DNA of 46,333 nt from Phycisphaeraceae bacterium. GTDB lineage: Bacteria > Planctomycetota > Phycisphaerae > Phycisphaerales > UBA1924. Both the position numbers and the translations under genes were made by a program. Under the pieces are notes generated by a model. That model was not told the DNA's origin, did no database searches, and saw only the letters and a program-made list of their open reading frames with translations. The DNA lies in NCBI GenBank assembly GCA_026126345.1, contig JAHCJH010000009.1, positions 1 to 46,333 of the forward strand. Reading direction: 5' to 3'. Every line of letters starts with the position of its first letter. Within the stretch, counting starts at the first letter, position 1. This document shows positions 36,224-44,177 of this stretch, one piece after another.

Positions 36224-38215
36224 TCGACGCGACCAATCTCAAGGCCCCCGGGTGGCAACGGATCGTGCAGGAACTCGCCGGCGGCGCGCCCGACGACCGC
36301 GCGTACCTGGAGCGCCTGGTGGCCGTCCTGACGCAGGTGTCGGCGGCGCGCCAGGGCGTGGTGTGGGTGCCGGCGCCCGCCGCCGAGAGCGGCGAGACGC
36401 AGATGCGCCCCCGGCTGCTGCACCCGGCGCCCGTCGCCGGCGACGGCGCCGGCCAGACCGGTTCGGGCGGGGGTCAGCGATCGCCGATCGACGAGAACGC
36501 CCTGCTGCACGGGGCCGAGGCCCGGCGCGCCGCGTTCGCCGCGATGGAGAGCGCCCAGTCGCGCATCTTCAGCCTGGGCCAGCCGGCGACGCCGCCCTGT
36601 ACGACGCCGCGGCGGCTGTGGGTACGCTACGCTGCCGCTGTCGGCGGCGGCTCCGGCGGCGACGGGCGCGCCCGCTGCCGTGGCGACGCTGCTCATCGAG
36701 GCGCGGGGACGCAGCGCGGTGCAGAGCACGCTGGCGATGGCCGAGGTGCTGGCCGGCTACGTGCACGCCCACGCCGCCCGGCAGGAGCTGCGCCGGGTGC
36801 AGCACTCCGGGCTGGCGCTCGACACCGCCACGCGCCTGCTGGGCGCGATCAACAGCGCCGCCAACTACAAGGGCGCGTGCATGCAGCTGGTCAACCAGGC
36901 GGCGCGCGTGCTGGGGGCCGACCGCGCCGCGCTGGGCTGGGTGGTGGGCGACAAGGTGCGCGTCGAGGCGATCAGCGACACCGAGCACTTCGACCGCCGC
37001 ATGGCGATGGTGCAGAAGCTCGGCGCGGCCATGGAAGAGTGCCTGGACCAGGCCCAGCCGGTGCTGCACCCGCCGCCGGCCGAGGGGCAGGACGTGGTGC
37101 TGAGTCAGGCCATCACCCACGCCCACCGCGAACTGGCCGCGGGCGAACCGGGGCTCAAGGTCTGCTCGGCGCCGCTGCGGGCCGGCGACGAAGTCGTCGG
37201 CGTGCTGACCATCGAGCACAAGGGCCAGGGGGCGATCGACCCGGCCAGCGTCGAGCTGCTCCAGTCGACGCTCGACCTGCTGACGCCCGTGCTCAAGGTG
37301 CGTCGCAACGATGATCGGATCCTCGCCCTGCGCGCCAAGGACAGCCTGCTGCGCGCCGGCGCGTGGGCGGTGGGGCCGAAGCACACCGCCTGGAAGCTCG
37401 GCGTGCTGGCGCTGTCGGCGGCGCTGGCGTTCTGTGCGCTCTACCGCACCACCTACCGCGTCGGGGCGCTGGCGCACGTGCAGCCGGCCGTCAAGCGGAT
37501 CATCTCCGCGCCGTTCGAGGCCACCCTGGCCCGCCTGGCCGACGGGGTCGAGCCCGGGGCGGTGGTGCGGGCGGGGCAGGTGCTGGTGGACCTGGACGCG
37601 ACCGAGTTCGCCCTGCAGGCCTCCGAGGCCGAGGCCCGCATGAACCAGGCCCTCAAGGCCGTCGGCCTGGCCATGAAGGACGGCAAGACCAGCGAGGCCC
37701 AGAAGGCCCAGGCCCAGGCCGACGCCGCCCGCGCCCAGATGGACATGTACCGCTCCCGCGTCGAGCGGGCCAGGATCGTCGCGCCCATCGACGGCGTCAT
37801 CCTCTCGGGCAACCTGCGCGACAAGGTCGGGGCCGCGGCACGCACGGGCGACGAACTCTTCCAGATTGCGCCGCTGGAGTCGATGGAGGTCGTCCTGAAG
37901 GTGGACGAACGCGACATCGGCCTGGTGAAAGAGGCTGTCCGCCGTGCCACTGAAACGGGCGAGCCCGCGCGCGGCGCCGTTGCGCTGCGATCGGCCCCGG
38001 ACAAGGAGTTCGCGTTCACGGTGACCTCGGTGGTGCCCATGGCCGTCGCGGCCGACGGGCACAACACCTTTGAGGTGCGCGGGCGTCTGGCCGGCGGGGC
38101 CGGCTGGTTGCGCCCCGGCATGGAGGGCTACGCCAAGGTGGAGACCGAGCGGGCCAGCCTGCTGTGGATCGGCACGCGCCGCGTGGTCGAGACCGTGAGG
38201 CTGTGGCTGTGGTGA
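36220..38215 (+). CDS. GAF-domain membrane adaptor (GAF-TM-HlyD), apparent frameshift
   Basis: A two-part protein read in two frames. From the overlapping GTG at 36220 (VIDATNLKAPGWQRIVQEL) the first frame runs to about 36600 and looks like the start of a GAF-like domain (LVAVLTQVSAARQGVVWVPA). The rest is in the frame that includes the GTG at 36680 (MATLLIEARGRSAVQ), giving 511 residues if translated alone. In the latter numbering a second GAF domain covers about 45-205 (RLLGAINSAANYKGACMQLV to DEVVGVLTIEH) and one TM helix lies at about 238-256. A HlyD adaptor follows: lipoyl half RIISAPFEATLARLADGVEPG, helical hairpin rich in Gln/Ala, second half ARIVAPIDGVILSGNLRDKVG, and a barrel. GAF domains would thus be cytoplasmic and the adaptor periplasmic. 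The next gene starts 16 bp downstream. Confidence 0.75.
36590..36640 (+). other. Putative frameshift site in the GAF-adaptor gene
   Basis: Upstream coding sense is in the frame of 36220, downstream (reading ATLPLSAAAPAATGAPAAVA before MATLL) in the frame of 36680. The switch needs one extra base removed or two bases restored. A short third-frame stretch reading ALYDAAAAVG lies between, so two single-base losses are also possible. No slippery heptamer with a following pseudoknot was recognised, so programmed frameshifting is less likely than a mutation or a sequencing indel. Confidence 0.6.
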
Positions 38216-38231
38216 TCGCCGGAGCAAGGCC

Positions 38232-40397
38232 GTGATCGAGCGCCCCACGTTCAGCCCGTTCTGGCACCGCGTGCGCACGCTGCGGCCCCGCCTGCGCCCC
38301 CACGTGCAGATCACGCGCCAGCACTTCCGCGGGCGGCGCTGGCACGTCGCGCACGACCCCGCCAGCAACCACTTCTACCGCCTCAACCCGGTGGCCCACG
38401 ACTTCGTCGCCTCGCTCGACGGGCGCCGCTCGATCGACGAGGCCTGGAAGCTCTCCCTTGCGAAATTCGCCGACCGCGCCCCGACGCAGAACGAGATCAT
38501 CGAGCTGCTCGGCCAGCTCCACGGCTCCAACCTGCTGAGCCTCGACGCGCCCCCGGACGTCGAGCAGATGCTCACCCGCTCGGGCGAACGCCGCAAGAAG
38601 AAGATCAAGCAGCAGCTCATCGGCCTGATGTACTTCCGGCTGCGGCTGTTCAACCCCGACAGGATCGTCACCGCCCTGGAGCCGTTCTTCCGCCCGCTGA
38701 TCAACCGCGTCGGACTGGCGCTCTGGGCGATGCTCATCGTCGCGGGGCTCGCCGCCGTCGCCCCGCGCTGGGGCGAACTGTCCGCCTCGCTCTCGGGCGT
38801 CACCAACCCCGAGGCCTGGGGGTGGATCGCCGTGGCCTTCGTCCTGCTCAAGGCCTGGCACGAACTCGGGCACGGCGTCATCTGCAAGCGCTACGGCGGC
38901 GCCGTTCCCGAGGCGGGCGTCATGATGCTCGTGCTCCTGCCGGCGCCGTACGTGGACGCCTCGGCCTGCTGGGCCTTCGACAGCCGCTGGAAACGCATCG
39001 CCGTGGGCGCGGGGGGCATGATCTTCGAACTCGGCGCCGCCGCGGTCGCCGCCATGGTCTGGGCCGCCCTGCCCCAGGGAGACCCCGCGCGCGATGTCTG
39101 CTTCTACCTCATGCTCATGGCCGGCGTCTCCACCGTGCTGTTCAACGCCAACCCCCTCATGCGCTTCGACGGGTACTACATCCTCTCCGACCTGCTGGAA
39201 GTGCCCAACCTCATGCCCCGCTCCATGGAGATGATGAAGCACCTGTTCAAGCGCTACGTCTACCGCCTGCCCAACCAGCGCCCGCCGGCAGGGCTTCGCG
39301 CCGAGTGGTGGCTGCTGGTCGTCTACGGCGTCCTGTCGCTGGCGTACCGCGTGTTCCTCTTCCTGGTGATCGCGCTCTACCTGCTGGGCTTCTTCTTCGT
39401 CGTCGGCGTCATCCTGGCGCTCTGGACCGCCGTCGCCTGGTTCGTGCTGCCGATGGGCGCCTTTGCGCACTGGCTGGCCGCTTCGGGCGAGCTGTCCGAA
39501 CGCCGGGGGCGGGCGATTCTCACCAGCGCGGCGCTGGCCGCGGCCGCCGTCGTGCTCGTCGGGCTGGTGCCGATCCCGGACTACCGGCGGGGCACCGGCG
39601 TGGTGGAGAGCCTTGCCGAATCCGGCGTCTTCACCGGGGCCGAGGGCTTCGTGGTCGAGGCGTTCAAGCGTCCGGGCGACCCGGTGCGCGCCGGCGAGGT
39701 GATCGTGCGGCTGGAAAGCCCGGAGCTCGAGGCCAATCAGCGAGCCGCCTCGGCCCAGTTGGCCGGCGTGCTGGCCCGGCTGGGCGAGGCCCGCCTGCAG
39801 GACGACCCCGCCACCGCCGCGGGCCTGGAGCGCGAGGAGCGGTACTGGCGCCAGGTGCTTGCCGACCTGGGCGACAAGCGTCAACGCCTGGCGGTGCGCA
39901 GCCCGCACGACGGGGTGGTCGCCGGGCTGGACCCCATGCGGCTCGTGGGCGCGTACCTGACCCGGGGCAAGCCGGTGTGCGGCGTGGTGGACCCCGCGCG
40001 CCTGCGCGTGGCGGCGACGATGAGCCAGGCCGAGGCATCGTGGCTCTACGGCCTGTCGGCGGAAGAACTGCGCGTGACCATGCGCGCGGTCAGCGACCCC
40101 TGGCGGCCCATCGAGGGCGCTCACGTCCGGGCCGTGCCGGCGGCGCAGAAACGGCTGTCGCACGCGGCGCTGGGCTTCGGCGGCGGCGGCAACGTGGAGA
40201 CCGCGCCCAACGACCCCGAGGGCGTGGTGACCCGGCGCGAGCAGTTCACCGTGTACGTGGAGGCCGACGGGCCGGCCCTGGCCGGCGCCACGCCCGGCGA
40301 GCGCGTGCGCCTGCGCTTCAGCCTGCCCGCCAAGCCGCTGCTGGAACAGGTCGTTGACCGCATCCACCGGACGATCCAGGGCCGGGTGGACCTGTAG
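38232..40397 (+). CDS. M50 membrane zinc protease with PqqD-like N-domain and C-terminal lipoyl/HlyD domain
   Basis: 721 residues from the GTG at 38232, preceded by GGAG at 38221. Residues about 25-110 resemble a PqqD-like winged-helix domain (HVAHDPASNHFYRLNPVAHD, then LDGRRSIDEAW), the fold that binds leader peptides in RiPP systems. A multi-helix membrane region follows. The zinc site is HELGH at residues 210-214 and the third ligand is Asp313 in NANPLMRFDGYY, both diagnostic of site-2-protease/M50 enzymes of the YydH-like peptide zinc metalloprotease group. More helices lead to a periplasmic lipoyl domain (TGAEGFVVEAFKRPGDPVRAG, from about 465), a short hairpin and a barrel. All catalytic residues are present. 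It presumably cleaves a membrane or exported substrate and docks to the two adaptors encoded upstream. Confidence 0.85.
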   Translation: MIERPTFSPFWHRVRTLRPRLRPHVQITRQHFRGRRWHVAHDPASNHFYRLNPVAHDFVASLDGRRSIDEAWKLSLAKFADRAPTQNEIIELLGQLHGSNLLSLDAPPDVEQMLTRSGERRKKKIKQQLIGLMYFRLRLFNPDRIVTALEPFFRPLINRVGLALWAMLIVAGLAAVAPRWGELSASLSGVTNPEAWGWIAVAFVLLKAWHELGHGVICKRYGGAVPEAGVMMLVLLPAPYVDASACWAFDSRWKRIAVGAGGMIFELGAAAVAAMVWAALPQGDPARDVCFYLMLMAGVSTVLFNANPLMRFDGYYILSDLLEVPNLMPRSMEMMKHLFKRYVYRLPNQRPPAGLRAEWWLLVVYGVLSLAYRVFLFLVIALYLLGFFFVVGVILALWTAVAWFVLPMGAFAHWLAASGELSERRGRAILTSAALAAAAVVLVGLVPIPDYRRGTGVVESLAESGVFTGAEGFVVEAFKRPGDPVRAGEVIVRLESPELEANQRAASAQLAGVLARLGEARLQDDPATAAGLEREERYWRQVLADLGDKRQRLAVRSPHDGVVAGLDPMRLVGAYLTRGKPVCGVVDPARLRVAATMSQAEASWLYGLSAEELRVTMRAVSDPWRPIEGAHVRAVPAAQKRLSHAALGFGGGGNVETAPNDPEGVVTRREQFTVYVEADGPALAGATPGERVRLRFSLPAKPLLEQVVDRIHRTIQGRVDL

Positions 40398-40407
40398 GAG
40401 CACCGCC

Positions 40408-42396
40408 GTGTCGCAGGCGCTGACGCGCTACCAGTCGCTGTTCGACTCCGTGCGGTCGCGGGCGCGCCGGCCCGAGGCCCTGCGCGGGCTGGACAAACTG
40501 GCCGCCACCGCCGCGATGCGGCTGCGCAACCGGCGCGTCACCCCCGCGTGGCTGCGCCGCCAGGCGGAGCTGATCGACGCGCTGGGGCCCGCGATGCGCG
40601 GGCACAGCGAAGCGGCGCTGGCCGACCGGCTGGCGACCCGAGTCGATCGGGGCCGGGCCGACGAGGCGACGGTGCGCGGCGCGCTTGCGGCGGTGCGCGA
40701 GGCGGCGCGCCGCGAGACCGGGCAGGAGGCGTTCGTGGTGCAGCTCATGGGCGCGCTGGCCCTCTACCACGGGCGGATCGTCGAGATGCTCACCGGCGAG
40801 GGCAAGACGCTCACCGGCTCGCTGGCGGCGCCGCTGATCGCCTGGCGCCACCGGCACCTGCACGTCTTCACCGTCAACGACTACCTGGCGGCGCGCGACG
40901 CCTCCAGCCGCGCCGGCATCTACCGGCGCTGCGGCCTGTCGGTCGGCAGCATCCAGCAGGAGCAGGACCCCGGCACGCGCGCCGGGATCTACGCCCGGCC
41001 GATCGTCTACGGCACGCCCAAGCAGATCGTCGCCGACTGGCTGCGCGACCAGTTGCGCCTGGGCCCCATCCGCAGCGCCTGGGCCGGCCGCCCGCTGCTG
41101 GCCGGCGACGGGGCTCCCGCCGCCCTGGTGCCCGGCCTGCGCGCCGCCCTGGTCGACGAGGCCGACGCCGTGCTCATCGACGAGGGCGTGGTGCCGCTGA
41201 TCATCGCCCGCTCCCGCAAGGCCGACGAGCAGGGGCAGATGTACAAGGACGCCGCGGCGCTCGCCGCCCGGCTGGTGCAGCGTCAGGACTTCACCATCGA
41301 CGCCGTGCGCCGCACCGCGACGCTCACCGCCCGCGGGCGCGAGCGGCTCGGGCCGATGTTCGACGACCTGGCCGACCCCATCTGGCGCGCCCGCCGCCGC
41401 GCCGAGGAACTCGTGCGCCAGGCGCTCAGCGCCGCCTATTGCTACGCCAACGGGCGGCAGTACCAGGTGGTCGACGGGCGGGTGCAGATCGTCGATGAGT
41501 ACACCGGGCGCATCCTGCCCGACCGCAACTGGGAGCACGGCCTGCACCAGGCCATCGAGGCCAAGGAAGGCGTCGAGGTCACCGCCGACCGCGAGACCAT
41601 GGCACGCCTGAGCTTCCAGCGGTTCTTCAAGAGCTACCCATTCCTGGCCGGCATGACCGGCACCGCCGCCGACGCCACCGCCGAGATGGAACGCACCTAC
41701 CAGCGCCGCGTGCTGGTCATCCCCACCAACCGGCCCATCGCCCGGCGCGCGCTGCCTACGCGCATCTTCCGGTCCGCCGAGGCCCGCTGGGCCGCCGCGG
41801 CCGACGCCGTCGAGGCCATGCACAAGGCCGGCCGGCCGGTGCTGGCCGGAACGCGGTCGATCGAAGCCAGCGAGATCCTGTCGCGCCGCCTCTGGGCCAA
41901 GGGCCTCACGCACAAGGTGCTCAACGCCAACTTCGACAAGGACGAGGCCGAGATCATCTCCCGCGCCGGCCTGGGCGCCGGCACGGGGCACGGGCCGGCG
42001 ATCACCGTCGCCACCAACATGGCCGGGCGCGGCACCGACATCGAGCTCGACGACGCCGCTCGGGCCGCCGGCGGCCTGCACGTCATCCTCACCGAGATGC
42101 ACGGGGCCAAGCGCATCGACCGGCAGTTCATCGGCCGCGCCGGCCGCCAGGGCGACCCCGGCTCGTGCCAGTTGCTGCTGTCGTTGGAAGACGAGCTGGT
42201 CCGGCTCAACGCGCCCAGGGGCGCGGCGGTGCTGCGCGCGATGGCCCGCGCCGAGGAACTCCGCGGCCGGCTGCTGCACGCGGCCCGGGCGCTCATGCGC
42301 CTGGCCCAGCGCCGCAGCGAACGGCGCGACCGCGCCAGCCGGGCGCAGGTGCTCAAGCAGGACGAGTGGGTGGACAAGCACATCCCGGGGATGTGA
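40408..42396 (+). CDS. Short SecA-like preprotein translocase ATPase lacking C-terminal domains
   Basis: 662 residues from a GTG with AGGAG at 40396-40400, overlapping the stop of the protease gene. DEAD-type motor motifs are intact: Walker A TGEGKT (129-134), FTVNDYLAARDA, YGTPKQIVADWLRDQL, DEAD (250-253), QIVDEYTGRILPDRNWEHGLHQAIEAKE, AGMTGTA, TNMAGRGTDI, and motif VI IGRAGRQGDPG around 575-585. These cover NBD1, a preprotein cross-linking domain and NBD2. After motif VI only about 80 residues remain. The end, LAQRRSERRDRASRAQVLKQDEW, aligns with the first part of the helical-scaffold helix (in SecA the segment around AQRKVE to LLEYDDV) and stops there. The two-helix finger, wing domain and zinc tail are missing, and the family norm is about 840-950 residues. 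It is unlikely to be the housekeeping SecA and is probably a dedicated motor for the adjacent M50/adaptor genes. Confidence 0.88.
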   Translation: MSQALTRYQSLFDSVRSRARRPEALRGLDKLAATAAMRLRNRRVTPAWLRRQAELIDALGPAMRGHSEAALADRLATRVDRGRADEATVRGALAAVREAARRETGQEAFVVQLMGALALYHGRIVEMLTGEGKTLTGSLAAPLIAWRHRHLHVFTVNDYLAARDASSRAGIYRRCGLSVGSIQQEQDPGTRAGIYARPIVYGTPKQIVADWLRDQLRLGPIRSAWAGRPLLAGDGAPAALVPGLRAALVDEADAVLIDEGVVPLIIARSRKADEQGQMYKDAAALAARLVQRQDFTIDAVRRTATLTARGRERLGPMFDDLADPIWRARRRAEELVRQALSAAYCYANGRQYQVVDGRVQIVDEYTGRILPDRNWEHGLHQAIEAKEGVEVTADRETMARLSFQRFFKSYPFLAGMTGTAADATAEMERTYQRRVLVIPTNRPIARRALPTRIFRSAEARWAAAADAVEAMHKAGRPVLAGTRSIEASEILSRRLWAKGLTHKVLNANFDKDEAEIISRAGLGAGTGHGPAITVATNMAGRGTDIELDDAARAAGGLHVILTEMHGAKRIDRQFIGRAGRQGDPGSCQLLLSLEDELVRLNAPRGAAVLRAMARAEELRGRLLHAARALMRLAQRRSERRDRASRAQVLKQDEWVDKHIPGM

Positions 42397-42525
42397 GCGT
42401 GGCCGGCAATACCGGCACCCACGACGTCTCGACGCCGGCGCGAACATCGGGCCCCAACGTGAGTGTTTGATTGCAGCGGGATTCGAGCCTCCCCCAAATT
42501 CGGGCAGCCTCCTGTCAACATACGC

Positions 42526-42553
42526 TTGACAGCGACTCGGACTTCTGTAGCAT
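42526..42553 (+). promoter_or_regulatory. Sigma-70-like promoter candidate
   Basis: TTGACA (42526-42531), a 16-base spacer and TAGCAT (42548-42553). The -35 is a full consensus match and the -10 matches TATAAT at 4 of 6. The predicted start point falls at about 42560, on the first ATG of the next gene. The message would be leaderless, or translation would begin at the ATG at 42581 with a 20-base leader. Confidence 0.5.
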
Positions 42554-42559
42554 TAAGTA

Positions 42560-43720
42560 ATGATGTCACGGGTGGGATGCATGTTCTTGGGTCGTTGGCG
42601 CCTGTTCACGGCTGTGCTCTTTGCCGCATCCTCGACGGTCGCCGTCGGCCAGATCGACGTTTCGCCACAGCACGTTGAAGCTTGGCTCAAGCGTGAACTC
42701 CAGGCGGCCGCGGCCATTCCGGCATGGCCCGGCTTCTCCATCCGCTGGCGCAGCGAAGACCCGCTGACCCTCAGCCCGAAGGACATCGACGCGCTCCGCT
42801 CCGAGGTCGCCGGGAAGCCGGAGCACCCGCGCCGCCACGAACTGGAGGCGGCCGAGCGAATGCTCCGAACCGGAGCGCCGTACGTCATGCGCTTCGAGTT
42901 GTTCTCCACGCCCGAGGGTGCGTGGCGCTTTAACTCCACGTACGTGGACGCGAAGACCTTCACCGACGTCACGCTCACGAACGGGACAGCTTGGAAGCTC
43001 TCCCCGATGGCCATCGAACTTTTCGGCGACGCCCCGTCGGCCGATCGTCGCCGAAGTCTGGCGGGGGAGCGCTACGTGTTCGTGCCGATGCTCGCTTCGC
43101 TGCTGTACGGTTCGCTGGATCGTGCCGCGTTTTCCAAACTGGAGATCGGCGACCTGCGCATCGATGGGTCCCGCTGGAGCGCCACCGCCTCCAGGAGATC
43201 CGGAACGCCGCTCGTGCTGGGGTACGAGGGACGCTGGGATCCGCAAGCCGGACGAGGCTTCGTCGAGCGTTACACCATCGTCCGCAATCCCTCCGCCCCC
43301 ACGTTCGAGGGCACCGGCGAGCGGTTCGAGGAATGGGAGTTCCACCCCGAGCCCGGGGTGTGGGCCGCCAAGCGAGCGGTGCTGACGAAGCCGGGCGGCG
43401 AGGTCTGGCGGGTACACGTGTTCGAGGGGTTCGCTCCGTTGCCGGCGGGTGGGCTCGATGCTGTCTTCGCCGCGCCGTCGCCCGGCGGCGCCGACGTCGT
43501 GCGCGGGCCCATCCCAACCAACGTGGAGGTCGGAGACCACGCGCGCGCCGTTGTAACACGTATGAACGAGCAAGGCCAGTTGACGGAAGCTCCCCTGCCT
43601 GGGGCGAGAGAGTCCGCCCGCTGGGGCTGGAATACTGTCGGCCTGAGTCTCTTGGCATTGCTTTCCTTTGGCGTTTTTTGCGCAGTTATCGCGAGATTGC
43701 GATCCAGACGGCAGGCCTAG
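42560..43720 (+). CDS. Exported protein of unknown function with C-terminal membrane helix
   Basis: 386 residues; not recognised. The ATG at 42560 or 42581 (MFLGRWRLF) leads into a signal peptide (LFTAVLFAASSTVAVGQ, cleaved near residue 31). The long extracytoplasmic part is beta-rich, with blocks such as YVMRFELFSTPEGAWRFNSTYVDAKTF and RFEEWEFHPEPGVWAAKRAVLTKPGGEVW, reminiscent in layout of secreted lipoprotein-like sensor or scaffold domains but without a firm match. A single TM helix lies near the C-terminus (VGLSLLALLSFGVFCAVIARL) followed by a short basic tail (RSRRQA), so it is anchored with its bulk outside the cytoplasm. It is 163 bp downstream of the SecA-like gene and has its own promoter candidate. 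Confidence 0.7.
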   Translation: MMSRVGCMFLGRWRLFTAVLFAASSTVAVGQIDVSPQHVEAWLKRELQAAAAIPAWPGFSIRWRSEDPLTLSPKDIDALRSEVAGKPEHPRRHELEAAERMLRTGAPYVMRFELFSTPEGAWRFNSTYVDAKTFTDVTLTNGTAWKLSPMAIELFGDAPSADRRRSLAGERYVFVPMLASLLYGSLDRAAFSKLEIGDLRIDGSRWSATASRRSGTPLVLGYEGRWDPQAGRGFVERYTIVRNPSAPTFEGTGERFEEWEFHPEPGVWAAKRAVLTKPGGEVWRVHVFEGFAPLPAGGLDAVFAAPSPGGADVVRGPIPTNVEVGDHARAVVTRMNEQGQLTEAPLPGARESARWGWNTVGLSLLALLSFGVFCAVIARLRSRRQA

Positions 43721-43758
43721 GGTTCGATCAATTCCGCAAGCAAATCGAGGAGCATTAG

Positions 43759-44157
43759 ATGAATCGAATCGATATGGCATCGAGAGCCACCAGCATCACG
43801 TGCGTCCTGGCGTTGACCGCAACGGTCGCAGGTGCCTGTTACATGGCCGCGACTCGCGAATGTTGCATGACATATGATGTCGTATGCGACAACGGAGCTG
43901 ATCCAGCGGAGTACTGGACTTGTCAGCAGTCGTCGAACGGATCAGGATGGACCGTTGCAACTGCTCGCGCGTGGACCCCGTCTGATGGACTTCAGAACGG
44001 CCGTACACTGCTCAAGTCTGGCGAACTGTTTGGGTCATGCCAAATGACCTACCGCACCTGCGGGCCTGTGCCCGGGACATGCATCGTGCAATCCCCGGTG
44101 ACGGTCGAGTGCAGGAACACGACTCTAACGGGCGATTGGTGTCCTGTCTCACCCTGA
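43759..44157 (+). CDS. Small secreted cysteine-rich protein of unknown function
   Basis: 132 residues; no family recognised. GAGGAG at 43747-43752 is a good ribosome-binding site 6 bases before the ATG. A signal peptide spans about residues 1-26 (MNRIDMASRATSITCVLALT, cleavage near VAGA). The protein has 11 cysteines, ten of them after residue 26 (including ECC, WTC, GSC, RTC, GTC and DWC contexts), implying several disulfide bonds in the envelope or outside. The gene is nearer 50% GC (30 of 60 bases in 43861-43920), well below the surrounding 70%, which hints at a different origin or relaxed composition. It lies between the anchored hypothetical protein and the MauE-like/prepilin fusion, both on the same strand. 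Confidence 0.6.
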   Translation: MNRIDMASRATSITCVLALTATVAGACYMAATRECCMTYDVVCDNGADPAEYWTCQQSSNGSGWTVATARAWTPSDGLQNGRTLLKSGELFGSCQMTYRTCGPVPGTCIVQSPVTVECRNTTLTGDWCPVSP

Positions 44158-44177
44158 AGTCAAGGCTCGGCACGCGC

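Noticed and set aside
36590..36680. Programmed ribosomal frameshifting in the GAF-adaptor gene
   Set aside because: No X-XXY-YYZ slippery site followed by a convincing structure was found; a mutation or indel error explains it more simply.
38016..40403. A 795-residue minus-strand open frame opposite the M50 protease
   Set aside because: His/Arg/Gln-rich shadow. The M50 frame has HELGH and NANPLMRFDGYY and a ribosome-binding site.
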